Below are positions 10,850 to 21,883 of a stretch of 64,000 nucleotides of DNA, piece after piece (position 1 is the stretch's first letter; the number at the start of each line of letters is the position of its first letter). The DNA comes from Collybia mongolica (lineage: Eukaryota; Basidiomycota; Agaricomycetes; Agaricales; Clitocybaceae): positions 124,001 through 188,000 of the forward strand of contig JAAXNY010000004.1 of the NCBI GenBank assembly GCA_013420905.1, written 5' to 3'. A program made the translations under genes and the position numbers. The notes beneath the pieces are model-generated. The model saw nothing but the letters and a program-made list of their open reading frames with translations, did no database searches and had not been told where the DNA came from.

Positions 10850-12537
10850 TCAGTGATCCTGGTGTTTGTTAACCTGGAATCCGTCCGGGCTGAGATGGTA
10901 CATATTTCCGATCACACTGTCTGAAGTACTGGATACCAGGGTCTTGTGGGAAGATTCAATGTATACATCAGAACCCTGGGCACGGACTCTTGGATCCATT
11001 GGAGTTTCCTCGGCTGCGACTTTCTGAAGGACTAGCCGATTGTTGAATGTGACCAGAAGCGTATTTGAATATCTAATTGGATCGACTGAGATGCAGAAAA
11101 AGTGATATATGGTGAAAACGAACTTACAGCTTGCCCATCATCACAGTTCTTGAGATTTTATACAGCTCAACCAAGCACGGAAACTGCTATGAATAACTCA
11201 CGTGCAAATGAAGAACTCATGTTTCTGTTGTAGTCATAGTAAATGATACTAATAATTGAACAGTTACGTCGACACGTACACGAAACCCCGCGTACAAGAC
11301 AAAAGACAACAAGGCCATACTTGCTAAAATATCTATCAGATCATTATTTCAATTTATGGTGCGACTTGAGATTTACCTGTGAGCGTATTTGTCTCCACAA
11401 TTAATCTAACAAGCCGGGTGAGGATTTTGTTAGCGTGTTGATAATCCTGCTTCTTGGACTTGTGGAACTGCGCAAATATCATTAGTGTTTATGCTGGCAG
11501 CTTCTAACGAAGATTGAAACACAATATACAGCATTGATCCTGCTATTAAGATGTCGGATACGGTGTCTCCGAGAAGCCATACCTATAAATACATAAGAGT
11601 TTTTATTGCCGCTTCATATTTCGAGGAAATTATTCGTACATGAAAAGAGGCAGTGAGCACCGAATCATCGTGAAATCGGCTGAAATTGCGTAGCAGATGT
11701 CCCTAAGGGAAATTGAGTTAAATATAACTCACAGACTGTGATGCACTTACCTGAACAGCAGCTATAAAGGCTCCAGCGGTCTGAACCAAGGATGACTATG
11801 TGATGGGGTTGAGCGTGAGAGGGGGGCATATTAAGCGACTGCATCACTTCAGAGTGCGCACCAGAGCGATCAGAACACTAAGCCACCAGTAGTTCTTCTT
11901 TAGAATCCAAATACGGTATGCAAAGAAGCATTGCACAACTGCTGCGATGATCCCACATAGAAATGGCGTATCCCAAGGCGCGATGTATACGTAGTCGAGG
12001 TGATTCATGTTGCCATACCCCGAAGCAAACCTATGCCGTTTTCATTATACTATTACATGGAATCTGAAAAGTTCAGAAGGTATGCGAACCAATAGTACAA
12101 ATCTGCCGTCGAGAGGGCGGTTTGAGCCACTTCCAACAAGTATGTTCCGTATACTATTTAAAAGTGGGGTCATTTCATGAGTACCATATGGATGATGCCC
12201 CACGTTGAATCTTTACTTACCTAGGCATTTTGCGGATACCTTATCCTCAGGGAAGTTGAGGTAATAAATGTCTACCAGGACCTGATCAATAATGTTTCTC
12301 AAAGAATTGAATCATGAACACACGTACAGACTTGGACCGTTAGGACACCATAAAGACACCAGTTGAACAGAGTGCCAATGATCTATGTCGTTCATAGGCT
12401 ACTATTGTGAGGCATTGTCCGGGAAACTGACCTGAGGCGCAGTACTAAGAACCTGTGAGCCAGACGCGAGACTGCGCAGACGTATACACTTACGTCGCGG
12501 TGATATCGCTGGGAATCGTTGGAAGCTCAGAAGCCAT
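10850..12537 (-). CDS. DUF6534 seven-transmembrane protein, gene B (complete)
   Basis: Complete 325-residue member of the DUF6534 fungal membrane family (function unknown). Thirteen exons on the minus strand: 12494-12537 (ATG), 12432-12444 (13-nt microexon), 12328-12382, 12221-12271, 12090-12153, 11862-12030, 11751-11795, 11640-11702, 11523-11582, 11377-11467, 11280-11323, 11128-11183 and 10850-11072 (TGA). The total of 978 nt is exactly 326 codons. Hydrophobic segments in order include IIGTLFNWCLYGVLTVQV, the PWDTPFLCGII helix, VQTAGAFIAAV, VWLLGDTVSD and LVRLIVETNTL. The C-terminus has the family hallmark KLYSNTLLVTFNNR followed by a Ser/His-rich cytosolic tail. No stops or frameshifts appear, so it is likely functional. 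The first eight exon lengths match gene A. Exon 11-12 borders are the least certain. Confidence 0.85.
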
Positions 12538-13562
12538 GAGAGGGGATAAGCATAATTCGGGTTTGGCCCTTTGGGGCTCTTATACATAATGACTGAAACA
12601 TGGGGTACGATCAAATCATGAAAACTAACCAATATTATGGCACGGCAACGACGGCAAACAAGTGCCTGGCTATAAAATGGTGGGAATATCTTACAAAAAA
12701 AACCAAAGCTATGGAAAGATAAAAATAGCAATAATTGATGGACACCCGCCATACCTTCGGCTATGTGCATGTAAGCGTCATAGCAGTATGGGGAAGAGAA
12801 ATCACACAAGCACAGTCACTGTTCACAACTCAGTCTCAACGAGACCATCGTACGAGCCACGCTGGTCCAAGGGTAACCATAAAAACTTTGAGGAAAACTA
12901 AAATCGTTATTGTGAAGTAGGCCCCATCTAAGGGTGCTCAATGTCAGACGATTTTCAGCAACCGGGAAATGGACTATTGTAATTATGTGTGACCTGTCAA
13001 ACTATCGGAGGTGGCACGGGGCCTTGGAGAGAAAGATGCACAAGGTGGACTCGTGAGGATGTAGAGGGTCGGAACCAACCCGTTTGCCATAGGGACAAGG
13101 ATCGAGATGCAACTGGAGGCACAGAAATACCTTGTCAAAAATCGAAAAACGTAGCATGTCCGCTTTGAGCGCATCTATGCAGCTCATGTACATAATCAAA
13201 AGAATAATCTTTTACCGGTACATAAAATGTAACATGTAACACGTCAAATTGACATTGCATTAATCTTTGGTCTGGAGATTTGATCTAGGTCTTCGTATTT
13301 AAGTTATTAGGAGACGTCGGCTAATCAGGCGACGGTGGAATACCACAGGTGTTCAATATTTAATCATTCCTGGACACACATACCCTTTCCAGACATAACA
13401 TTCCCACCGGAACTTGCATCACCCTGGTGCGCGTCCACATGAAACTGCAGTGATGTCCTTAAGAATAGGCATTAATCTTGGCGTCATGATTGCATTTAAT
13501 GCCCTCTTACTGGAAGGAAACGATGTTTGGCGCAAAGGGCACTGTTCAGGGATTGGTTCGCA
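12538..13562. repeat. 5' flank of gene B, duplicated from/with 1,012-1,800
   Basis: Several blocks upstream of both DUF6534 genes align in order (for example GCACAGTCACTGTTCACAA and the CATATCATG/CAAATCATG block), so the ancient duplication covered the gene plus at least 700 bp of flank. No other gene recognised. Confidence 0.55.
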
Positions 13563-13570
13563 CCAGCAGC
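13563..13570. repeat. 8-bp target duplication (CCAGCAGC), left
   Basis: CCAGCAGC directly abuts both ends of hAT-like copy 2 (13,563-13,570 and 18,524-18,531). Confidence 0.7.
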
Positions 13571-13594
13571 CAGAACTTTGCACTCCCCCACATG

Positions 13595-13745
13595 TTCCAG
13601 GAGGAATCCTAGGAATCCTGGTGAACCTGGGAGGAATGCCAGGATTCCAGGTGGACTTCCTCATAGGAATCCCAGGAGTGAACCAGGACTCCAAGGAATG
13701 AACCAGGAATACCAGGAATCCATCTGGAGTCCCAGGAGGAAGCCA
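13595..13745. repeat. Subterminal GGANTCC array, left end of copy 2
   Basis: Seven GGANTCC heptamers (GGAATCC, GGATTCC, GGACTCC and GGAGTCC all occur) with CCAGG spacers. The motif core is the same as in copy 1, but here the middle base is mostly A/T and the flanks are CAGG instead of CG. Confidence 0.65.
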
Positions 13746-13814
13746 GGGGCAAAATACAAATGACATAGAATAAATACTGTATATTGATAATAATTACAAC
13801 ATTATACTAATCTA

Positions 13815-14809
13815 ATATGGGCGGGGGCCCCCGCCGCCCCCGCCGTCCCCGTCGCCCTCGTCGCCATCGTTTTCCACCAGGTTGTGCAGGATGGGCCCCC
13901 GCGGCGTCGTCAGTGGCCTGGGTAGCGGTGGCGGCGGCACTGGCATGATCCAGCGCCGGCCGTTTTTCTTGCTGTCGTCCCCGTCGTTCTTAGTCGTCGT
14001 CTTCGTCGTCCTTGTGGTGGTGGTCGTCGTCTTTGTCCCCGTCCTAGTCGTCATCTTTGTCTCGTTTTCGTTGTAGTCGTCCGCTTCTCCGTCGTCGTTG
14101 CTGCCGCTGCTGTTGCCGTCGTTGCCGCTGGCCTCGTCGTCGCTGTTGTCGCTGCTATCTTCGTTGTCGTTGTCGTTGTCGTTGTTGTTGCCTTCCTCGG
14201 GTATCGTCTTGATATCCGAGCGTCGCAGACGCCCGGTTGTCGTTCGGGTGACTTCGCCCTGCACGGGCAGGGTGGGTGTGGTGGCCAATCGCGCACGAGG
14301 TGGGGGCGCGATGCTGGCGGTTCCTGCGTCGAGCGCACGTTCGGTCCTGGGATGAGGAATTAGTAACGGATGCGATTTAAAAAAAAATGGAACGCACGCG
14401 GTTAGGTGCGCTGGGGCACCTTGGGCGTTGGCGGCCGCGTCCTCCTCGTTTCGGGTTCCTGACGTTTTCCTGGAGGGGGGGACGATCTGTGTGGTGAGCG
14501 CGTAAGGAAACAATGTTCTCTGACTGACTGACCTCCGCCCCTCGGGGCGCCCTTTCCGCGCCGTCCCCTCGTTCCGCGTCCTTATCCACCGTTTCCCCCA
14601 CTTCCCTCGGCCTCGTTGTTTGCCGTTTGTGCGTCTCTGGGCGCTTCGGGTGCTTGAGGGGCTTTGGCTTTTGTTTTGGTTTTCTTGGCTGCAGCAGCGG
14701 TTTCGTTGGCGCTCGACAATGCGCGCTTGCGAGATTTTGATGGAGGAGGCGACGAGCGGCGTAAGCCGCTGCGCGTGGTGAGTCCCATAGAACGTGTCGT
14801 TGCTGGCAT
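13815..14809 (-). pseudogene. hAT-like element ORF remnant, acidic low-complexity
   Basis: From ATG at 14,809 the frame reads MPATTRSMGLTTRSG followed by a Ser/Pro/Lys/Ala-rich basic stretch, a start style seen in mobile-element proteins of mushrooms. Downstream frames (to 13,815) are Asp/Asn/Thr repeats encoded by GAC/AAC/ACG runs and end Gly/Asp-rich. Frames are broken at several points and no catalytic motif is visible. Much of the apparent coding capacity on both strands comes from simple trinucleotide repeats. Confidence 0.45.
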
Positions 14810-14996
14810 ACCGGCGTTGGGCGTTGGTTCGTTGGTCGGCGTTGGGCGATGTTGGGTGCGTTGGCGGTCGTTGATGTGGTTGAAGATAATCAACGAAGAC
14901 GTGGCAACGGTAATGTGATCGTGGCACGTGCTTATAGTCATGTGACTTGAACGTGTAGACTTGAGGCCGTGTATCTTTTAGCTATGAATGCCAGTC

Positions 14997-15078
14997 TTGC
15001 CTAACGGTTATGAATGTCAAAAATATTATGTAATGCTCCTGCCTGTGCACGTTCGAATCTCGTTGGGTGCAAATTTTT
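14997..15078 (+). other. tRNA-like (A box, B box, T-run) segment, copy 2
   Basis: TTGCCTAACGGTTATGA (A-box-like, 14,997-15,013), CGTTCGAATCT (B-box-like, 15,050-15,060) and TTTTT (15,074-15,078). Order and spacing match copy 1 on the opposite strand. The T stem pairs only partly (outer and closing pairs kept), so it is unlikely to be a functional tRNA. Confidence 0.4.
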
Positions 15079-15171
15079 CAGCACCGTTATATTATAATTT
15101 GAGTCAATAAAAATTACATTAATAATCTGATTAGAAATAATATTAGTCAGCATCTGGCCGTGCGGACTCTA

Positions 15172-15207
15172 AGGTAGACGACTTTCATAATCGACCAACA
15201 TCACGTG
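15172..15207 (+). repeat. Left TIR of the mariner element
   Basis: 36-bp terminal inverted repeat starting AGGTAGACG and ending CATCACGTG; pairs with 18,229-18,264. Confidence 0.85.
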
Positions 15208-15516
15208 GCGTTACTTGCCTGTGACAACCTCAATCAAATTAGGAAGGTTTCTGTCGGGGAACGTGGAACAACGACAAGAAAGAGGAAATTGCAAAATGTA
15301 CGCCCAACATATTGTTGTAATAGTTGTGTAATATATGTGTTTAAATTTTTATGAAGTTTGAGTAAAAGCTGACCGAGAAATAAAACCTACAAACTCTGGC
15401 GGCTATCTGATCACTGATTGCTACCCGATCAGATAAAAGATGTTCCCTTGGGATGTCGCATGTCGTTTCAAAGTTGTCTGAATAGAATTGTGATGTGAAA
15501 TGGGTTTAATGTGGCA

Positions 15517-17967
15517 CTAAACAATCCCTTTCTTTCCCAACTCCTCCATTATGTTCATGGGAACCACCCGATGTCCCCTGTAAACTCTTGCTGCCCAGGC
15601 TGCTTGTCTCCCATTTAGTCCATGCATGTACAAATTCATAAATCTATGGGAACGGTTGGCAAACTTACGCATCAATTTCAAAGGGACAGACTCTAAAGCA
15701 GCAAGCATATTTTTCTCCAGCACATCTTCACGCGACGATTCGGGGTTGAGATGGTAAATCCGTTTTGAGTATCCCCAGCACTGCTCGATAAAGTTCAATT
15801 CGCAGTGGAACTTTGGCAAGAAGACCAGCTTGAAGTCGCGTGCCTTGCAGATGCTTTCCAGGATAGTCTCAATGTTGACAAAGTCGGGTTCATTGTAGAG
15901 AATTCGGCAGCAACAACAATTGATTGCAGGAGGTACGCACTTGAAATTTTTGCATTCAGCGCGAACCTTGGACATGTCACCATAGCCCCGTTCCTCCAAA
16001 ATCATCGCCATCCCCTTAAATACTCCGGCGCGCTCGTGCCCATCTGGGAAATACAGTGGCTGTGCTGTTCCATCTCTGAACAACGCATCACCCATCCGAA
16101 TCTTGGTTTTCTTGGGGGTGCCGTCTGGCTTGTGAACTATCTTGCCAGTAAGTGGATCTCGAAGTGATACCTCAATTCCCCAGTTGTGACCAACTTTTGG
16201 GGTATTTTTAAGCATTTTTCGGGCTGATAATGCATTCTCCTCTCACTTGAGGTGAGTTGATGCGTTGTCATAGATCAGGACATGGTCATACTCCAGATAG
16301 AATTCTGTGAGGATGTCCATAGCTTCTTGGACCTGTGCTTGGATGTCCTCATTGGTAAAATAACCATCCCGATTTTTTCCTGGCTTCAGAATTTGTCGAG
16401 CCGACCTGGTTCCATCAGGAGATCGAAGCCAACCAAAGTCTGCAGAAACATAGTCCGCCACCATCATTGACACGCCTTCCCCTTTTGCATATGGCTTGGC
16501 TGGTGCATCTTTATGGATCCAGACCTTGCGTCGCTGATCATGAGCATAAAAAATAGATTCGTCATGGAACCATGCAATGATGCGACGCCCAGGTGGCCTC
16601 GGTCCTAGTTCTGGTAAGTTGTCTTTGTCCCAGTTGAACATAAGGTGTTCAATATTCCACCACTGTGGCAAGAAGACCTGCTCCCAGTAGAAGACCACAT
16701 CCTCGTGCTCATGTCCATCAGCATATTGGCCTTTTTTCGGCGTTCCATATCGGTACCCAAGTGCCTTTAAGTAACGTTGGGCCGTCTGTATGGTAATCTT
16801 CCGACTGATTCCATGCCACAACCTAACATTGTCTGAGTTGACGAAATCACAAAGCTTTTTGCCTGAGATCTCGTTGCCAATGGATAGAAGGTAAATGCCG
16901 ATTTCGTTTGTAAGATCTTCATTTACAAGCATTGTCTCATTCCAATCCCCATAGGGGTTTAAAGGGAGCATGGTGCAGTCCTTTATATACTGCCTCGTGA
17001 GTTTCCGCAGTTGCCGTGCACAATGCAGACCTCTTGACAGTGATACTGCAGCCTGACATGACGATGCAGCCCAGCTATCATAGGTGCGGGACTGTTTATT
17101 CACGTAGAAGTTTAGCATCGTCTGCATGCCTTCTAACCATGTGCGAATGAATATGTTGAGCTTTGGATCAACATGTCCTGGGCCCTTTTTTCGAGGTGGG
17201 TGGAGAATCTTCCTGATGTCCCCTAGTGCTGCTTTAGCCTGTAGCTGTGTTGGAGCCTCACGTTCTTTCCCTGGTTGCGCTGTGGCCTCAATGCTCGGGG
17301 GTGGAGGATTGTGTGCAAGTTCCGCAGCCCCCCTGCTCAGGTCTTCTGGTGTACGATCTATTGACACCTCGACTTGGTCTCTATCACCAGTGCTGTGTGG
17401 GACTTCCTCTGTGTTTGGCTGTTTATGAGAGCTGGATGAGTGGTTCACTGCCCTCAGGGATGGGAAGTCCTTGTACAATTCCTCCATGAAGTCCTGTGGT
17501 GTGTCGGCTTCATCATCACTGTCATCATTGTCATCATCATCCTCTCCGCATTCACTGTCTGAATCCTCGACGAGCCCTGGAACCTCATGATCATCCTTCA
17601 AGTCCTCAGGATCTGGCTCAGTGCCTACATTCCAGTAGAACTCATGGAATTGAAATCCCATTGGACCATTTTGTGCTCGGAGAGTTCCTTTTGGAACCTG
17701 GATTCAGAATTTGCTTTGCATGTTGTCGCCAGATGATTTGCCTATATTTTCGTTCTTTCCTCTTGTGTTTTCATGTAATGGTATATTCTAGGAGATCTAT
17801 GGTAGGTTTATGCAAAGACAAGTTAAGATTTTCCAGCTTACCTCCTTGTTTTTTTGGGCAGAGCCTTTTTTGGGGCCATCAAGTTTCTGCCTCTTGTTGG
17901 GATGTTCGCCACCATTTCTGTTGAAGTTTTCTAGTCAATTGATTGTAGATCTCTTTTTCTGCCCCAT
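15517..17967 (-). pseudogene. DDE transposase with two premature stops
   Basis: IS630/Tc1-mariner transposase of the long-spacer class common in Agaricomycetes. Two exons: 17842-17967 (ATG at 17,967) and 15517-17697, with a 144-nt GT-AG intron; 768 codons if stops are ignored. An acidic Asp/Glu/Asn stretch follows the N-terminus. Catalytic residues are visible: first D in WFHDES, second D in YDNASTH, and E in CELNFIEQCWG. The spacing between the second D and the E is over 100 residues rather than the ~34 of classic Tc1. In-frame TGA codons occur in exon 1 (after KKRSTIN) and just after YDNASTHLK, about 16,243. Both could derive from CGA by a CpG transition. No frameshift was seen, so decay is recent. 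Confidence 0.82.
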
Positions 17968-18228
17968 TGGTTTGTTGCAAACAGGAAGCAGCGAGGTAGA
18001 ATTGCTGAGGCGCGACGCGCTTGACGTGCCTAATTGGTTTCTCGTATTTTTTCTATTTCGGGATGAAATCATTACATTTTCTTGAAATGAGCATAGCACC
18101 ACATGTCTCTCGTATTTATGAATAAAATGTTGGATGTCAATTTGCCCGAAAAGAGCTCATTGTGTGCAAAACGAGCTTTTTCCCTAAATTCTCAAAAAGT
18201 TACTTCTTTTAGAAGCTGTCACACCGAG

Positions 18229-18264
18229 CACGTGATGTTAGTCAATTATGAAAGTCGTCTACCT
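18229..18264 (-). repeat. Right TIR of the mariner element
   Basis: Inverse partner of 15,172-15,207; the two mismatches are T here versus C on the left. Confidence 0.85.
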
Positions 18265-18292
18265 TACCAGCTGTCCGGCCGTGCTTGTGGAA

Positions 18293-18505
18293 TCATGCTT
18301 GAGTCCTGCATTCCTTATAAGGTCCACCTGGAATCCTGGTAAATTCAGTGATTCCACGCGGATTCCTGGCAGAATTTACATTGATTCCTGGCAACCAGGA
18401 ATCATGAAAATGGCTGGTGTTTGGCTGAGACATGACTCCAGGTGGATTCCTCCTGGATTGACCAGGAATCCCAGGATTCCACCCAGATTCCGCATGGAAT
18501 ATGTG
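18293..18505. repeat. Subterminal GGATTCC/GGAATCC array, right end of copy 2
   Basis: Numerous GGATTCC and GGAATCC heptamers and one-off variants with CCTGG/CAGG spacers, ending at the GTGGGGGACC terminal block. Confidence 0.6.
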
Positions 18506-18817
18506 GGGGACCGTAAAGTGCTCCCAGCAGCAGGAAGGGGATTGGAGTTTGAACCACGCATAAGTCCTCAGAAGGCCAATATTTAAACGGGCACACGCTA
18601 ATACTGTAATCGTCACACTAAAATCGTAATAATCAGGGTGTTGGAGTGAAGATGGAAACACTGGCTCCCTTCATATCTTGTTTCTTGTGGATAAAATGGG
18701 CATTGTGCAGCACTGCCCTCGCACAACCAAATAAATCTCTTCCTCAACAGTTGGAAGTGATGCGATCACAGTTATGCCGGCACTAATCGCACCAAATCAC
18801 TAAATCTACTTGCCTCC

Positions 18818-19640
18818 TCAAAATCGTATATTCGGATTTTTCCACCTTTGCACCTTTGCTGAGGATTGCATCATTCGAACAGAACATAATACAAGTTTTC
18901 CTTGTCTATTTATTGGAACCAAAACTATATCCAGGCCACGATCATTACTCCCACAATAATTTAGTTTGACCATCAATAAGCGAGGGAACCGATCCATTGA
19001 AGATAAGGTCGGAGCTCTACTTGTACCCCTCACTTACGTATGATGTGTACCTTTTCCAGCTCTTCGTCATTGCCACAGTCATACATAACATTGACAGAGA
19101 TATCCACAATAATCGGCTGAGATTCCACTAGTTTTATTAATGGATTGAGTGTCTGAGTTGTCACTGAGCATTCTGATAATCATAATACAGGGCATGTGCA
19201 TTGAGTTGATGTGGTCCATCATGCTGCTCGACATTGACTTTTGAATGCGAAGTTCTTCGAGCAACAATTACTATCCTGTATATAGTGTCTCCTCTCGAGT
19301 TCCACCGGGTGTGCATCTCGAACGTTTACACAAAACACTCCAGCCATCATTGCCCTAGAATTCGGCCACGTTAGCCTCCATATGGGCAAAATTTGGGAAC
19401 ATAAGTGATAAGAACAGGAATGGACATCTGAAATCAACATTGAAGTATTGGATTCCGACAGAATAAAATGTGGCATGAACTCATTGCTCCCCTTGGCAGA
19501 GAAGAGCGCGATTAAAAGAAGTGAGTTGCCACTCAGGCGCAGACATTCATTTGCAAGGCATGTTGTGATTTCTTCGTTGTTTCTCAATAGAGGTATGCCT
19601 ATATTACTCCACAGACGTTAGAGTACGAGGACAATTGCGC
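18818..19640 (-). pseudogene. F-box family relic lacking the F-box
   Basis: Minus-strand fragments contain NNEEITTCLANECLRLSGNS, which parallels NEESTNHFATECLHRGGDS of the relic at 9,481-10,528. It is followed by frame-broken LRR-like pieces including LSSMDRFPRLLMVKL near 18,980. The frame changes several times and no F-box start remains. It is a decayed paralogue of the other F-box relics. Confidence 0.5.
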
Positions 19641-20329
19641 ACCGCGTACAAGGTGAGTACTTCAAGATCCACGGGGTGCAGAACGGTGGGCAGGGTGAGA
19701 GGGTGGATTCTGGAGAGGCGGCAGGTGTGATGCCGCCGATGCGCACTTGGGTATTATGAGGATTGGGTCAAGTATACCCAATCTGTGTAGCTTGTGCGCG
19801 AATATATAGGTAACTGCAGCTTGGGCATACCTAGAACATATCCTGATGGATGTGATAATGCATGCCCGAGTGAGGAGCACCAAACCTGTCATGCTCCTAC
19901 TCGCTCCCACTATGTGATTACGTGTTGGGTCCTAATGCCATTATCCATTTTTTTTGCTGAAAAGAATCATCAACAACCGTTTGGATCCACGATCAAAAGC
20001 AAGGCTCTACATACGTACTAAAGATTCACCATTTATATCCCTTCCGAAAAACCTCTGGACGTCGCCTTGTGATATCCCCAACTTCCAAGCTCGTTCAGAA
20101 AAAGCCCTTGGGGTTGGTGCGGTAAGGAGTAGATACAACACAGCTTAGAGATGGTTGAGAGCACCGATTCAGAGATCATTTACCTGCTACTGTATATATT
20201 TAGATTGTGCAATACCTAGCACCGTCTAATCATTGAGTAGGAACACTCAGATCGTCAAAATAAGTCTGGGGTGTATGTGTGGCCGTATGACAGATCGTGA
20301 AGGACTGAATTCCATTTAAATTGTTCAAT
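19641..20329. other. Intergenic between F-box relics, nothing recognised
   Basis: Short frames only and no repeats seen. It may contain decayed pieces of the flanking F-box genes. Confidence 0.4.
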
Positions 20330-20800
20330 CGGTACCGGAGTCCCTATGACGACCTCCGAATGCAAGAGATTGGGAAGCACAAGTGGCAAGAGAAGAATTG
20401 AACATCTGTAATAAGGATTGAAGTATTGTATTCAGATGCAATGAGGAACAAGGAAATGCGGTGTGAATGTGTCGCATGAGTCCGCACGGGTAATCGTGAT
20501 TGAGATAGGGGAGTTTCCACTTCAACGCAGACACGCACTTGCGAGATGAATTGTTGCTTTGAGAAGGATATATTCCATAGAGTTACTCCATAGATGGTGG
20601 AGTTCAAGAGCAGCAGCACGCCCTGCGGGCATGTCTGTGAGGCCCTCCATATTGGTTCGAAAACTCCTGGGATCAGATGACCAGCATTATCAGGAAGAGG
20701 AGTGTGAATATCTCCCCGAGGATCTCAGGGGGCACCTTATCGATGGCTGCTGTATTCATCAGCCCTATGCGCTTCTAAAGCTAGGAAGTGTGGCACAGGT
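20330..20800 (-). pseudogene. F-box gene relic
   Basis: The minus strand near 20,750 reads AIDKVPPEILGEIFTLL, a clear F-box start. It is followed by in-frame stops and then, near 20,500, sequence corresponding to the ACLR..GNSPISITITR segment seen in the other relics. The gene is truncated and frameshifted. Confidence 0.55.
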
Positions 20801-21883
20801 GGGAATATTTCATAGGTTTAGCGCCCATGATTGTAAAAAAGATGCTCTATACGGCGGTTCTGCTATTTCAAATTTAGTAACGGGAGTGTGGAAGTCAAGG
20901 GGGCACTTACAAGCTGAAAGTCATATCTATAGTATATTCATACCCATGAAACATAAGGTTGGGAGAAATCTGACGACCACACTGAGTTTCTGCATTCCGA
21001 CCATTGCTATCACGTTTCATTGCATCTATGATGCCCGGATATTCACCAAGAGTTAACGCTACAGGATGTGCGAATCTCATTTATAAAAACAGCTGAGTTT
21101 AGAGTTCCGTAACACCGCCCATAAATGCAGAAGAAAGAGCATTTACCTTAATTGCGCGCGCATCGAAGGTGGTCCTTTGGGAGACATCTAGTCTGAAGCA
21201 GTTTGCTGTGGTGTGGAGCATTGTCATAGGAGAGTATGTGCCTTGGGCGTTCGGCGTTGTGGGACAGAAGTACATCGGTCATATGACCCTTAGGCAAAAG
21301 TACAGAGCTTGGATCAATTACATGAATAGGGTGGGCTTGGCTTGTTGGTCTCATATACTATTGAGTGTCTCTCACAAGCCCAGCCTCACATTTATGTTGC
21401 TATTTTTCGTTGGTCCTCAAGACCCGGATGGAGCCTCCGAAATACGGAACATTATATCAAGTCCTCTGGGATCACTTCCTCCGTGTTGAGTACCGCTAAG
21501 CAGTGCGTACTGAAGCCAACTGAGAGACGGGTGATATAACAACACAAATGCCGAAGGAGCGCGCGGATATTAAGATCAGGGTGTGCCTCCCTTCAAGGGC
21601 TGATGTTGGATGCTGAGGATGATCCATAGGTCAGGGCGTCGCAGGGCTATCGCGCATGAGGAGTGCATGTATCGCCTTGTGTGTCAACATTGCGTGATGT
21701 GATTGGGGATGGGCAGGATCTTGTGCTTCGTGGAAATGGTGCGCACTTGCCAGCGGGTATCGATGGTAGCGGTACTGCTGGACCTTGCTAAGGTCACCGC
21801 GTATCCCGAGGGTAAGGGCTCCGCTGCGATTAAATACTCATAAGGCTTGCGGGTTGTGCCAGACAGGTGACTGCTTTGTCCGG
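20801..21883. other. Intergenic up to the retrotransposon edge
   Basis: No family recognised in either strand. The last four bases, CCGG (21,880-21,883), would be the left target duplication of element A1. Confidence 0.4.

Larger units (their letters stand above)
15172..18264 (-). mobile_element. Tc1/mariner (IS630-type) DNA transposon, 3.09 kb
   Basis: Both ends begin AGGTAGACGACTTTCATAAT read inward; the TIR extends 36 bp (15,172-15,207 and 18,229-18,264) with two mismatches, both C/T. TA dinucleotides at 15,170-15,171 and 18,265-18,266 are the target duplication typical of this superfamily. It encodes one transposase on the minus strand and sits inside hAT-like copy 2, so it is the younger of the two. 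TIRs are well preserved, so ends could still be mobilised in trans. Confidence 0.85.
13571..18523. mobile_element. hAT-like element, copy 2, interrupted by a Tc1/mariner element
   Basis: The terminal sequences CAGAACTTTGCACTCCCCCA (left) and GAGCACTTTACGGTCCCCCA (right, read inward) are inverted repeats of the same type as copy 1 and are followed by CACAT. It has an 8-bp duplication. Without the 3.1-kb mariner insertion it would be about 1.86 kb. The interior is inverted relative to copy 1. It retains an N-terminal coding remnant and a tRNA-like stretch but no recognisable hAT catalytic domain, so it is non-autonomous. Confidence 0.65.

Noticed and set aside
13571..18523. CRISPR-like reading of the GGANTCC/CCAGG repeats
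   Set aside because: Eukaryotic context, very short degenerate units and no uniform spacers.
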